Shown here piece after piece: positions 22,015-33,819 of a DNA stretch of 57,336 bases. The DNA lies in assembly GCA_013054445.1 (NCBI GenBank), contig JAAMPI010000167.1, positions 1 through 57,336 on the forward strand, read 5' to 3'. The notes under the pieces are model-generated. The model worked only from the letters and a program-made list of their open reading frames with translations. It was not told the DNA's origin and made no database searches. Source of the stretch: Cudoniella acicularis. Its lineage: Eukaryota > Ascomycota > Leotiomycetes > Helotiales > Helotiaceae. Position numbers and translations under genes: made by a program. Position 1 is the first letter of the stretch. The number at the start of each line of letters is the position of its first letter.

Positions 22015-23807
22015 TCAAGAACTAAGCACATCCACACCCTGCGTCCAATTCGTACAGCTGCGATCTCCAATATAAACCATTATCTTGGTTTGAACAACCA
22101 CATACAATTTCGGCACACCCGAACTTCCGTCAATGATCAAACTGGCAGTGTCCGTCCCATCATTCTGCGCAACTCTCACCGGATTCGAAAACGCACCCAG
22201 ATCCGTAACATTATCTCCTGTTCCCCTCGTTGATACAACGGCCCAACCCGAAGTCGTCATATACGCCACGAGCACCGTACTTGCATTCGTGGCCGGATCT
22301 ACCAAAGTGCTGACTGAAAAAGCTGCGCCCACCGCAACGCCGCTTATAGTTCCATTGATCGTGAACAGATCCTGGCTCCAGACGCCATTTGCATACCTGC
22401 GGCCGTGAAAAGAGTTACTGCTTGCTTCAAAGTATACCTCTTCACGTTCGTCGCCGTTGACTGTATATTGTGTTGCCCCGAAGAAACTGCTCTCGACTGC
22501 AAGTCCAAGGTCGCCGTTGGACCCAAAACGCCATGAACTTGCTGTGTCTCTGTAGTCATCGAGGCCATACTCGGCAAATTGGCTTGAGGGAGCTGGCTTT
22601 TGGTAATATACCCATTCTGATGCACCGTCAAGATATGTGGTTGATGCGAGTCTCGTTTGGGGATCAACTGGGTTCTTCTCATTGACGAGTGTTGACATTA
22701 CCCAAGTATCGTCTAGAAGATAGGGGAGTTAGTTTTTGCCTCTCTAGAAAAGTCTCAAGATAAACTTCGCTTGATTAGGAAGGTTTCGAGAAGAGTTCTG
22801 GAGAAATGATAAAACAAGTGAGATAGGGAAGTGTAAGAACAAAGCCCTATCAACTTACTACTTGGGACGTGATTTAAACCCGAGAGGTAGTTGTCGTTAG
22901 TAACATAAAAAATTGTCGGACCATTGATCCAGTCCAGTATAGTTAACGCGGATCCTGGCTTCCTATTAATGTTTGTGATGCATCTTGTGTTTACTAACCA
23001 AGTTCCTTGTAGCTTTGTCAAGACACATATCATGTCATCGTTGGTCTCGTAAACCACTTTCGTTTGTGGTCTGTCCGATGCGACCCCATATAATGTTGCA
23101 ATCACAACGTCTGTTGCGGACATTGCACCATCAGCAAGTGGCAGAACGTCACCATAGGAATAGTCCTCCACGACAGGAACAAGGGTTGAGGTGTCCGTCG
23201 ATTTGAGATGATTATGTAGCATTACTGCAAGCACTATAACCGCCACGAGGAACAAGAGCATGACGAATGCGAAAAGCGCATAGCGAACTCGGTGGTTTGA
23301 GGATGGAAAGGCGAGAGCCCTCCTCCACCAAGGAAGTGGCAGGGCTGCGGGTTCAGGCTCCGGCTCCGGCTCCCGCTCCGGCTCAGGAGTTTTGTTCCGA
23401 GCGGCTAGGTGAAGGCCGTCGGCAATAGTAAGATGACCATTGGGTGCTGGACCCTCTGAGGGACCTTTAGCATGACTAGGTCCTACATCATGGCGGTACT
23501 GGTTTTGTTGTCGGATCAACTCACCCATCTCAATCTCATCCCCTGTATTAGTGCGCCTGGCACCAAATATTCTGTCGTCCCCAAGGGGAGCACCTGGTGC
23601 ATCATCGCCCACACCAAAAGAGAACCCGCTTTCTCGATTATTGAACCCTGGTCCGGGCTCTGAGGTGTTCGAGTTGATTCTGCGTGTTCGAGTCTCGGAA
23701 TGTTCTAAACCAGGATCTGACCCTCGTCGATCGGTATCAGCGGTCTCAGGACTGTTGACATGATGATTCTTGCTCGGGATAACAATAGGTGGTGCCTCAG
23801 CAGCCAT
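22015..23807 (-). CDS. Type II single-pass membrane protein with beta-propeller/lectin-like exterior domain
   Basis: Two exons (23807-22859 and 22712-22015) join in frame (VPS|NDTWVM), giving 548 residues. The N-terminal 170 residues are polar and disordered, with a PEPEREPEPEPEP tract before a basic WWRR patch. One hydrophobic segment (about 175-197, YALFAFVMLLFLVAVIVLAV) follows. There is no signal peptide, so the C-terminus should face the lumen or exterior, which agrees with the sequons NDT, NGT, NAS, NVT and NWT found only there. The C-terminal domain has repeated aromatic beta-strand blocks (WVYYQKPAP, ASSWRFGSNGDLG, GRRYANGVWSQDLF) like fungal fucose-lectin-type beta-propellers, but ligand binding is not shown. 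The gene is intact, unlike its neighbours on both sides. Confidence 0.85.
23352..23389 (-). repeat. Hexanucleotide repeat coding for the Pro-Glu tract
   Basis: Imperfect GGCTCC units on the plus strand encode the PEPEPE run just before the membrane segment. Such tracts commonly vary in length between strains. Confidence 0.75.
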
Positions 23808-25050
23808 GGTTGATATACCCAGGTGCTACACAGGCACTGTTAGCACGGCTTCCGAATTGAGTCCTAGGGCTAGCTTACCCCAGAACTAGCTAGAACGCTC
23901 CGATTGATTACAAGGCTTCCAATCGCCTGGCGGAAGGTGTAAGTAGATGCAGAGTGGCAGGAAGCGACCGAATCTTGGAGAGTGGACAGAGTCCCTTGCT
24001 GACTTTATGAACGCGCCAACAATAACGGGTTTAATAATTGATCTGAGGGAAAGACTCCCAGGCAACGAACGGTACAGTATATGCTAGAATGTGCAGGCAC
24101 TTGCTTTTTGAGCATGCGACCGCTCGATATCACATGTTTCTTTGCCATGGGCAATAAATTGTGATAAGGCTGCGCTCCTCAGGGAAATCTGCCCTCCAGA
24201 GAGCCGATGCTCAAGCCTTCAATATCAATAAAAGCTTTTTGAGAAATTGTGGCACATCCCCAGCCTCAGTGGCGTTGCGCCAGACAATGCGACCAGCCAC
24301 TTCACAGGCCATTTCAAGTCACCGAAGTTAAAACATTTCCTGCAACTTCGCAAAGTACAACGATCAATGAAAGGCTGCATGATGGCTGCAGTCCATGAAG
24401 GTGGCAGAAAAGACAGCGCTTGTTGGGCCTGCATCTTTTATGTATTGGAGGGAGGACATTGAGCTGAAGATCTCAATGCCACTGTGAATTTTGCGGCTTG
24501 TGGTGGCATCGAAAGAGAAAGCATTCCTCAAGCCATGGCGGTAAATGCTCAGACTTAATTGAAACTCAGGCTACGCAATTAGAAATTGGCGGTAGAGCGT
24601 AAAATAAAGAGAAAATCATCGGAGCGCTGGGGGATATGTGCCTATACTATCACTGCTGGCGACGGCGAGGCATATGTGATGTGGTGGTGAAGTTGTGTGT
24701 TGAATAAAGAAGAAAAGAGAATGGGACATCGGCCGCTGCGAAAGATATTGAAATCCACTAGATTTAGCGAGGCTAGTCACAAAGTTAGGCCTCTAGGAGT
24801 ATAGTAGGGATTTACGCGACTACTGTATTCCTTGGGCTGAGCTCAACGACTGCCTCATTTCCGCCGAGGCTTCTCTCTCGTTGGACCGCACTATCAAAAG
24901 CTCCCATGACTAGAGAATCATCACTTTCCCACAAAACTATGTATTGCAAATTTTCGGAATTGCACAGTATCGCTCGCCTTGGTCAACGCTTGGTCTTCCT
25001 CTTCTTTTCAGGTAGCTCATTCTAACGGAACTTGAGTGGTCGTGAACGAA
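23808..25050. other. Intergenic; nothing recognised
   Basis: This is the upstream region of the membrane protein and of the HET fragment. The opposed frames near 24225-24462 mirror each other and show no domain. Confidence 0.45.
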
Positions 25051-25517
25051 ATGAGCAACGGCCTAGCTCGAACGGAAGAAAGACTATGCTCAAAATGCCG
25101 CAATATTAGATTCGAAAATATATTCAAATTTATAAAGGATACCAGACTTTACGAAAACTCTGCGCTGCAGTGGGACTGGGAACTAGCCAAGTGCGTCGAG
25201 ACCAGCAGATCTGCGCTTTCTGCCGTCTGTTGCTGCAAACGTTGAGATTGTCAGAGGCCTTCAATTCCTTGAAGAGGGGAACTGCTTCGGCTAGACTTGA
25301 GGAATCTGGCTTTATCAGGTATGACTTCAGACAGGCACCCGATCACACCGGAGTATCCGGGCACGGAGGAGCAGGAGATGCTCAAACCAACTCATCAGAG
25401 CAAAACACTCGAACGGAGCGGACAGTTCGGCTTTGGATAGTGGCACAAGACGATTCATCTACTACGGTTTCCGTTGCTGAGGCAAGTTTCAACCGTTGGC
25501 TCATTCTCGAATCAAAA
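25051..25517 (+). pseudogene. 5' fragment of a HET-type gene, cut off at the repeat block
   Basis: The ATG at 25051 begins MSNGLARTEERLCSKCRNIR, with the paired CxxC and later CAFCRLLLQTLRL cysteines typical of the N-terminus of fungal HET-domain proteins. One base appears to be missing near 25191 (ELA then VRRDQQICAFCRL is in a different frame). The frame then continues through FDRQ-like and SSEQN segments to FNRWLILESK, where Ns begin and the inverted-repeat element starts. No HET core (SHCWG-type) follows. The gene was probably truncated by the insertion. Confidence 0.6.
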
Positions 25518-25527
25518 TNTNANNCCG

Positions 25528-25623
25528 GAGGACGGATTATAGGGTAAAGCATTTCTAATACGCTATAACAACGTAGGGAAATTTATAAGGCTAACGCCTA
25601 CGGTTGCGGGGTAGAACGAACAT
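25528..25623 (+). repeat. Left terminal inverted repeat
   Basis: This is the inverted partner of 30489-30577. The copies differ by C/T or G/A changes (for example ACGTAGGG against ACGCGGGG, GGTTGCGG against GGTTACGG) plus two 2-3 nt insertions here. Confidence 0.85.
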
Positions 25624-26264
25624 TGGCTCTTAGAATGTCTTTTATAACGTTTATAATAAAGAAATTAGCCAAGATCAGGAATATTACCGAAATTTTCCCC
25701 GCGTTTCCTATCCTAAGCGCTAATATAGTTGTGTTTGATTATAAATTATAGATTCTTTTATCGTATACCTCTCTTTATCGACTCGCGTATTAGGGCAAAC
25801 TTAGAGAAGACAGGGATTTATTCGAAAGAATCGTCCTTAGATCTACTTTATATATACTGTTAATCGGAATCGATAGTAGAGGATACGCCCCCTATCTACA
25901 CTAATACAGAATTAGCGTGATAAATAGTATCTTTTCTATATAGACAATTAAGTAAAATGTTAACAATAATCAAGTTTTAAGAAGAGGGTGTCCGAGGCTA
26001 GGCCTTTAGGGTTTTGCTTGGGTTTAGGCTAATTTTATAGTTCCTATCTAGTATAAGCTCGTCAATCTTTATTTTAGTAATTAAGATTTGAATAGGCAAT
26101 TACTATTTACTTTCTTTGTTTCTAATTTAAGGGATTTATAGTGAATTTGGTAAATTGATCTCTAGACCTAGCCCTTATAAATATATATATCCACACGTGC
26201 GGTGTGTAGTATAAACTCTCTTCTAGCTAGTACTATATGAAATCCTATAAACTTCGCGCCTATA

Positions 26265-26866
26265 AACTTCGCACCTATAATCTTTTATAGGGTACTTAAA
26301 AGTAAGCTCTTCTCCTACTATAATTTTCCTCTCTAAGACAAGTACTACGCTTAGCTTACTATTTACCAACCACTTATAAATACGGCAGTTAGGAACACAA
26401 GAAGAGTTAGCGTAGCGAACGATACTACCTATAATAGAACCATCTAAAATTACCTCTCTCTAGTAAATGTCCCTACTAAAGCTCATTACGTATATGCGCT
26501 TATTACGTTAGATGTCTCGTAAAACTTGTAAGGTAGGGTATAACTTATATCCTATCTATAATACTCTTCTATAAAAACCTCCCTTATATACTCCGTAATA
26601 AATTCGTCGGGTTCTAAAGAGCGAGTTATACCAAGTCCGTATCCACGATCAGTTCTTATTACCCTAAGGTGATTAGGAGTTATATTTTCTCTTAGTTTAG
26701 AGATTCTTCGATTAGTATAAGAGGTAAGATAGATATTTCCGTCCTCTCTTTTAAGTTTCTCTACTTGGCAATTTGTTATATCGTATTCGTACGACATTGC
26801 CCTGTTCTGATAGGATTCGCCGTACTCTTTAGTATAATTATAAAAGTCGTCGGTCTTAGTCGGCAT
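26265..26866 (-). pseudogene. AWS-SET histone lysine methyltransferase remnant (RIP-mutated)
   Basis: The ATG at 26866 opens 104 codons reading an AWS-like zinc region in which expected Cys are Tyr (GESYQNRAMSYEYDITNCQ, then YTNRRISKL). The SET start follows (RGYGLGITRSLEPDEFITEY). After a TAG the SET core continues: GSIVRYANSSCVPNCRIYKW (equivalent of the NHSCxPN pocket) and IIVGEELTF. AWS plus SET is the arrangement of Set2/NSD/ASH1-type enzymes that methylate histone H3. TGY to TAY (Cys to Tyr) and GGN to AGN (Gly to Arg) are the expected RIP outcomes. The post-SET cysteines are not visible. The gene lies inside the inverted-repeat element. Confidence 0.7.
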
Positions 26867-27024
26867 CTTATAATATAGCTCTAGATTCCTCTCCCGTTTA
26901 TTCGCGTAAAGGTTTTCTCGAATTTCGAAATACTATAATTACTATAATTCCTTAGGTAGAACCTTATCGAAAGCTAAAGCAAAATTTCGCGGAAAATCTA
27001 GGCGCGGAAAGTATATATCCTAAA

Positions 27025-27270
27025 GNGTTTNGAGAAAGGGACGTNGAACCTTAAAGACNAGCCGCTGGCTTNTAGCTTACGGGTNCGTGTTTTGAAGAGT
27101 TTCGAGAAAGGGACGTGGAACCTTGAAGACTAGCCGCTGGCTTATAGCTTGCGGGTNCGTGTTTTAAAGAGTTTCGAGAAANGGACGTGGGACCTTAAAG
27201 ACCAGCCGCTGGCTTGTAGCTTGCGGGTGCGTGTTTTAAAGAGTTTCGAGAAAGTAAGACGGAACCTTTA
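27025..27270 (+). repeat. 72-bp tandem repeat (3 full units plus a partial one)
   Basis: Units start at 27025, 27097, 27169 and 27241 with GAGTTTCGAGAAA and continue with ACGTGG, CCTTAAAGAC, GCCGCTGGCTT and GCGTGTTTTAAA. The unit is a multiple of three, and one plus frame reads KSFEKGTWDLKDQPLA and then CSLRVRVL per copy with a single stop. Several Ns lie inside, so copy number in the assembly may be uncertain. Confidence 0.85.
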
Positions 27271-28144
27271 AAGCTAGTAACAAGCTTTTAGCTAGGGGTG
27301 TTGACTTAGACAGCTTAAGTCTATTGGTTTTCCTAGGGTAGGAGATAGGGCCGCTGGTGGTTTGCTAGAAGTCTCCTCGGTTAGTGACCTGTAGAGTTGA
27401 CACTAGGTGTCCACACGTAGGACATTTGTCATTAAGCACTATCGCCGAGCCTGTTCTTGATAAGCGATGACGGAAAACATATCTAGGACAGAACATATAT
27501 ATAGTGTTGGGTTTCGTGCTAATATTTTCCCCTTCGCCTATACTAAGCGTGTGCTGTCGTTACTACGATTCTTTATATTAGTATTAGTGATAGCAAAACA
27601 AAGTCTATAATATATATAATCTGGTATAGCTATTCTTTTAGATAACTGATTTATACCCGTGGTATTTGAACAGCTACCTATACCGCCACTCCTTTCGATC
27701 TCCGGATATCTCTTCTATTGTTTCCGGTCTTGATCGGAGGTGCTTGAGCTGTCCCGTATTCTAGTAAGAGAAATCGGTTCTATCCTTCGCCTCTTTTTAT
27801 ACTATCGCTTTAGACCGCGTTTAATAGTACTATTCTAGATAAATCCTAAGTTTTAGCTCTAGAAAACACCTATAACTTAGGTAGATACTTACCTGAAAGT
27901 AAACAGATTCTAAATTGATAAATATTAGGTCCTCGTGACGTATGATAGTGATCGGTCGGAAGGCTCTATAAACGTGAATATAGTAGAAGCGGTTATAACT
28001 CTAAAAGAACGCAAAGTTTGATTAAGAGTGCTATTTAGATGTCTATTGTCTTATTGCGTTAACTCAGACACCGTTCTACTATAGAATCAAAACACTTCTA
28101 AGAAATCTTATACTTTATTTGTGACTTATACGCTAGTTTAAAGA

Positions 28145-28176
28145 AAATATATCAAACGTAGTATTAGGGACTCCTG
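28145..28176 (+). repeat. 32-bp direct repeat, copy 1
   Basis: The segment beginning AAATATATCAAACGTAGTAT is repeated at 28299-28330 with one mismatch (GGGACT against GGAACT). The two copies are offset by 154 bp and both are preceded by GTGACTTA. Confidence 0.8.
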
Positions 28177-28298
28177 GCCACTTGATGGCTACTCTAGTGA
28201 GTAAAACCAGGGGGCGCATCGATCGGCTATAACGGTATAAGATACAACGCTTAGTTACTAGTAGATCTTCCGTTGCTTCACCCTCCCTCGTGTGACTT

Positions 28299-28330
28299 AA
28301 ATATATCAAACGTAGTATTAGGAACTCCTG
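28299..28330 (+). repeat. 32-bp direct repeat, copy 2
   Basis: Second copy of 28145-28176. The DNA between the copies keeps more CpA/TpG than its surroundings. Confidence 0.8.
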
Positions 28331-29837
28331 ACAGAAAATACCCCTAGACCCTACTAAGCCCCGTAATAATAGTGACCACGGAGAGGCTAGTGGCTACTAG
28401 GAAGGGGATCGGGTCAAGGGGTGAGATCGGGGCTAAAGTTGTATGCTAGGAAGAACGGCGGCAATCGACGATAAAGTAAGGCGAATAGTACGCGGTCTAT
28501 AGGAAATAGGGAGGGCGCCTATAGGATCGTGCCAAAATCAAGCTACTAAGTTTAGGGGCCGTGAGATTGTGCTCCTAGTCAAGGTGTCGTCTTATATCAT
28601 ATTCTATATAGGTCTGTCTTAAGATCTAATCTTAACCAATATTATAGAGGGTATGGCACGCGGTGCTATATATAAGAGCCGCTTCCTACCTACTATTTAT
28701 CTATCTCTATAACAACCCGACACTCTCTAAATTCAAGCTTACCTCGTCACCAATCTCTAGTTACTATAAGAGTAAGGCTATAATCATTCTCGACCCCTTA
28801 CTATAAATAAGGCTTTCTTAGAGTGGCAAGCGTTGGCACCCGTAGGTCTATACAAGCTACCGACTTGTTTAGAGAGCAACCTACCTAAAGCGTAGAAGGA
28901 AGTATATCTTAACGATTGGGGTGCCTCCCGCTTTTGCGCTATAAAATAGAACTGTGATAAATTAAGCCAATAGTGAGTAATGCTCACACCTAGCCTCCTA
29001 TAACGCTGTTCCTGACGCGATCTACGGTGCCTTCTAACTTTTCTATCTTTTATTTGCTTCGTTACGGAGAAACCTAAACACGTTCACATATTATAGAACT
29101 CTTTTTACCCTTCTCACTCGCTGATATAGGGGGAAGTAGTGACGGAGGCTTCTTTCCTCACCTTTCTATATAACCGTGGTTTGAAAGTTACGAGAACTCA
29201 GAAGAGGTATAAGACTCCGTTTAGTAACAAATCTATTAATCAGACGAGATTCTAGATCTTAAGGCGTAAGATAGCAGTGATTCGGCCGACAACGTAGCCA
29301 TCCCTTTTAACTCTCTCCTTGACGAGTAAGCAAATTTCGAACCGGAAGGAACTACGTTTGAGTATAGAGGCGATGAGCTTGGTAGCCAAAACAATGATGC
29401 TTCGGTAGGACAAGGGGTTTAAAGAGAAAGTAGTATAGATATAAAGCGAAAAACACCTTACTAGACAGAGTAAGAAGATTACTCTCTACTTTAACAATTT
29501 AAAAACTGTCCGAAAATCAACTTCGATCTCCTAACGCGAACAAAATCTGTTTATAAAGGGCGATTATATAAACTTTTAAACTAGAAAAATAGTAAATAGG
29601 AATATTAGTCAGAGGAGGAGCAAGAGTCATTAAGATACTAAAAACTAGACGGAGTGCTACCCGATAAATTTAATATCTCCGGACGAAGTAATATCTCCTA
29701 TTAAATTTTCGTAATCTTTTCGGAGAGATCCTATCTAGGCCTAGGAAAGAGGAGGTAGACAGGCGAGGAGATCGAAAAATTGTTAGACGCGATAGAGGAG
29801 ACCACTAGTCTATATATATAGGCTCTTCCACAACTAC

Positions 29838-30180
29838 GTCTCCCGGGACGCACGCTAGCGGCCGCTAAAGGTGTATAGGGGATGTTTATTAACGGACTGC
29901 AAACGTGGTCGTAATAGGAAATAAACACTTTTAAGTCTCTTCTTAAGTAGAATATGTCGCTTTAAGATATCTAGTAAAGCCTACCTGAAAGAAGTCTGTT
30001 AGAGTGCCGAGTATAACGTATAAACATCAAAAGAGGCAAGTCAATAGTCACTAGTAAGGAGCGATCTCCTTGGCCAGAGGATGAGTAAAGGTTTCTAGTT
30101 TACTGTGTTACTAAAGGCCTAGAGATAAATCAAATCTCTATATATATAGAAAGACCTAAGAAGGAATGTCTTCTTTAGCT
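29838..30180 (+). pseudogene. Myb/SANT-like multi-repeat protein remnant
   Basis: One frame with TAA/TAG breaks reads LPGRTLAAAKG, then FKSLLK-x-NMSL-x-DI-x-x-SLPERSLLEC, then SPWPEDE-x-RFLVYCVTKGLEI and RPKKEC. The repeated pattern (Trp or acidic start, helix, then a LPxRS-type third-helix turn) resembles fungal Myb/SANT DNA-binding repeats. The stops fall where Gln would suit. It could also be part of a longer gene starting near 29100. The family call is moderate. Confidence 0.4.
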
Positions 30181-30488
30181 AGAGAGGATTCGAAAGAGCC
30201 TGCCCTTATTTAATCGTCTCTTTTACCCTTCCGAAATCGAGCCGTATTTCAAGTCAACTAATAAGACGGCGAAACAGAAATTTATTTAACTTTTATTATC
30301 TAATTATTCCGGACCCGGAGGAACGTCTAGGGAATTGTTCTTCCTTATAACTAAAGAATTAAGGGTTTAGAGTACGTTCTGACTCTAATTGGTTAAGCTA
30401 AAATCAGACGTAAAACTTAGCTATATTCGGACTAGGGCAGGTAAGGGCAAAGCACGTACAAGCCACTATGCCGTAAAAGTACACGTAT

Positions 30489-30577
30489 ATGTTCGTTCTA
30501 CCCCGTAACCGTAGGCGTTAGCCTTATAATTTCCCCGCGTTGTTATAGCGTAGAAATACTTTACCCTATCCGTCCTC
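30489..30577 (-). repeat. Right terminal inverted repeat
   Basis: Reverse-complement partner of 25528-25623. Confidence 0.85.
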
Positions 30578-33500
30578 TCGACTGGCGTTTCGATCACGCT
30601 AGCTTTTTGACAGATCGTTCTGCCTATTTGTAGTGAATATCTACTAGTATAATATAAATATAAATGTTTTATATTCGTACTATCCCTTTAGCGTACTAAA
30701 TTTTCGACGTGATAGACATATACTAAAATTCTCCGTACCCCCCTAACCCTCCTAGAAAAGAAGTATAGATAAGATCGTATATATAAAGCTCTTCCTGTTC
30801 TTTATATATCAGAATCATTAATTTGATCACCTATTCTATTATATAAACTTTATAATCCTAACACCTCTTTACTTTTTATAGGCTTTAACACGGCGCTTAT
30901 AAAGGGAACGTCTTATCTTCCACGCGAACTATAAGGATATATTACGAAGTCCGGGGCAATAGGACACATTAGAGTACGGAGTGTGTCTCTTCGTGGCGTT
31001 CGAAGAGATATAGATATAGAAACTTCTTATTATAGCCTAGGACGGTATACTAAAAAGCTCTCTAGGTAGAGGGAGGTTTTTCGAATCCTTTTTATTTATG
31101 GCCTTACTAAGATCTAGCTTAGCCTTCTTAAGGTCATTTAGGATAGTCTAAAGGTCAAGGCGGTAGCTAAAGAAAACATCCTAGGGCTAAATGTTTAAAT
31201 CCTTACCCTTAGCTAATAATTATTAAAAATATTTATTCTCCTTAAATAGTTTATATACCTCCGAGGCCCTAGCTAACAATTGTTAAAAAGATATAGTCTC
31301 CTTAAATTCTTTCTTAGACCCTAGCTAGTTATCTTCGACGAAATTTAGGCTAGGCTAAAGGCCTGACGCGGTAATATAATAAGGTTATAGTTTATACTCC
31401 TCCGAGGCCCTAGCGGAGACTTGCTAAAAAAGATCTAATCTCCTTAAATCCGAAATTTAGGCTAGGAAGAAGGTTTGACGGGGTAATATAATATACTTTT
31501 GATAGTTCTAAGGCAGCCGTGGCGTTAAGCTCCGGCCTGCTAGACAAGTCGCGTCCCGGGTACGGAAGACGTCTAGAGCCACTAGAAGGAAGATAGAGGA
31601 GCCTAGCCAGGTTATATAGCAGGTCGAGTCGCCGCCTATGGTTCATGATAGCCTATAGGAAGGGACGAAGAAGTTAGAGAAGATAGAGATATAGTAAGAG
31701 CCTTAGTATCTAGTAGTCCCTTAATAGGAGAAAGAAAACATGTTCGCTAGAAACATGACGTCGTAGGAATTATAAGGGAACATAATAATGCCTTAGGAAT
31801 AGCAAGGGAAAGGGAACATGTTTACTAGAAACATAATGCCTTAGTAAGCGTAGAATGCTCTTTCGATGTATAGCTTAGAGTTAAGAGGAATAAGCTCTTA
31901 GAATAGACACGGGCAGTTCGTGATACCCGTAGCTATAGATAGTGTTGATGTTAACCTTGGCCAAACAAAGTATAAATGTCTTTTATATACTATAGTGTTT
32001 GATGTCTTAATATAACGTGATTCTATATGACTAGTACTTTAAGGAAATTACCGGGTCCGCCTTAACTAAAGATAATAGACGCCTAGACTAGTCTAAAAAA
32101 CGTAGAAGTCTAAGAGGTGAAACAGACACTAAAAGGTGGGTATGGCCACCGGCTAGTTAGGATAATATACTAGTCTAGTAGTATTATACTAGAAGTGTCG
32201 AGGGTTCGGCTCGATATAGTACTAAGCTGTTATATAACGCGGGAGCTAGTCCTGATTTCTTAACAAAACACAACCGCCTAATCTTCTCTATAGCCTACTA
32301 TAATATTATCGACTGACTAAGCTCGAATCATTACTAAGCAACTAAAGGTAACGAGTATACTTCTTCGCGCCCTCCTTATAGCTAACCAGTCCCGTAGTTT
32401 ATCGCGTTAGTTCGTATAGTTCTTAATACTATTACTAGACTTGATCAGCTAGGTAGAGAAACGCTTTCCGCGAAGATCTAATCGTATAGACTTTTCTAGA
32501 TAAGCGGTGATATGATTTCTTAGCTAGGTCAGTCCCCCCCTTTTCCTTCTATCCTAATATCTTTTAAATATCTATATAGGTCAACCCCTTGATTTTATAG
32601 AAGTATAGACCGCTCTAAGTACGGTCGTTGCCGATAAAGAGACTAGAGAAGACCAGCTCTATAGGCCCCCCTTCCCACTAGTCCCTTCGTGCCTAAGAAC
32701 TGATCGTAGAACAGGTTCGCTATCGAGGAGCCATATGCCAGATATAAGTAATCGGCAGACACTTCCTACGACGAGCTACGATGTCCAGGAAAATAGGGAT
32801 TTAACTAGTCTAGCGGGTTTCGAGGTTTAACGACAGAGATGCGTCCCGGAGAGAGCAGCTATCACGATGAAGGGGCCTAAAACCATCATCCGTGACTCGA
32901 CCGACTCCCTACTAGCGACATCTATAGTCCCTTCCGCTCCCCGATCTCCTTCTGTCTCGAGTCCGCCTATAACGGCGCCGGGCTTACTCCTCCCCTCCTA
33001 CGCAAGTACCGCTATGTCAGAAGATCTCCTGCCATAGTCTCGCCTTGACTAGAGGCAAGTTGACGAAGGCAGAGTCGAACCAGAATCACGTATAGATCAT
33101 CAGCTTACTTCGTCGGCTTCGGCTGACCCGCCACCTCTAGACCGTCCCTCTCGATATATCTAGGCTTTTAGCCTTATGACCTCGATGTTTAGCACGACCT
33201 TAAGCCTAGCCAAACTAATAACCGTTATACGGACTAGTGATAGGCTGATTCGGGACTTTCGTTATTATATATAAGTATTATTAACCGAAGATAACACTAC
33301 TCGGCGGAGGCAGGTCGTATCTATAGGGATATAACGCATACCTAACTCGAAAATCGTAGAGCCGTTGATATAGGGGCTGTCGTATCGCGGGAGAGTGAGT
33401 CTTTAAAGAGGAGGATGATAGATTCTTATATAGGAAAGGGGAGAGGGATAAGTAGGGGTATAAGGGGAGAGGAGATATATTTAGGAAATTATATAAAGTT

Positions 33501-33819
33501 TAAGGGGAAGTAAATAGAAGGGGAAGGTAGTCGTTGTCTTATATTATTTAGGCGTAGAAATTATATAGACTAGGTCTATTTATATTAAGTATGACACTTT
33601 AAACATAGAACTAAACTATACTTAGAATATTAGAATCAAGCTAAATTTTCTATATTAGAAGGGTACTCCGTCGAAAGACCCCTAAAATACGCTCGTCTTA
33701 CGAAGAAAAAACTTAAAAGTGTTCGAAAAAAATAGGAAGACGAACAAGAAATAGCTTAAAGTCGAAATCATTACGATCCGAACTAAATCTATCTCGTTCG
33801 GAAGCCAAGTCAAAATCCT
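30578..33819. other. RIP-mutated DNA with repeated motifs and one possible N-terminal coding piece
   Basis: 31190-31500 holds imperfect repeats of CCTCCGAGGCCCTAGC followed by CTCCTTAAA. 31735-31860 holds repeated GGGAACAT and AGAAACAT steps. From 32870 a plus frame (ATG in MKGPKTIIRDSTDSLLATS) runs about 180 codons with TAG/TAA breaks and low-complexity Ser/Pro stretches, and may be the start of the gene read at 33820-35150. No domain was recognised. Confidence 0.4.

Larger units (their letters stand above)
27271..29837. other. Interior of the inverted-repeat element; no protein recognised
   Basis: Apart from the direct repeats at 28145 and 28299, I see only short frames, such as 28784-28987 (-) reading LGRLLSKQVGSLYRPTG. 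None can be assigned. A transposase, if present, is not readable by eye. Confidence 0.4.
25528..30577. mobile_element. 5.05-kb element with ~90-bp terminal inverted repeats
   Basis: 25528-25623 and 30489-30577 are inverted copies over their full length. Both contain GAGGACGGAT, CGCTATAACAACG, AAGGCTAACGCCTACGGTT and TAGAACGAACAT, differing by a few C/T or G/A changes and two small indels. Between them lie a SET-domain remnant on the minus strand, a 72-bp tandem repeat and a Myb/SANT-like remnant on the plus strand. No transposase motif was recognised. The target duplication cannot be checked because the left flank is masked by Ns (25519-25524). Confidence 0.7.
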
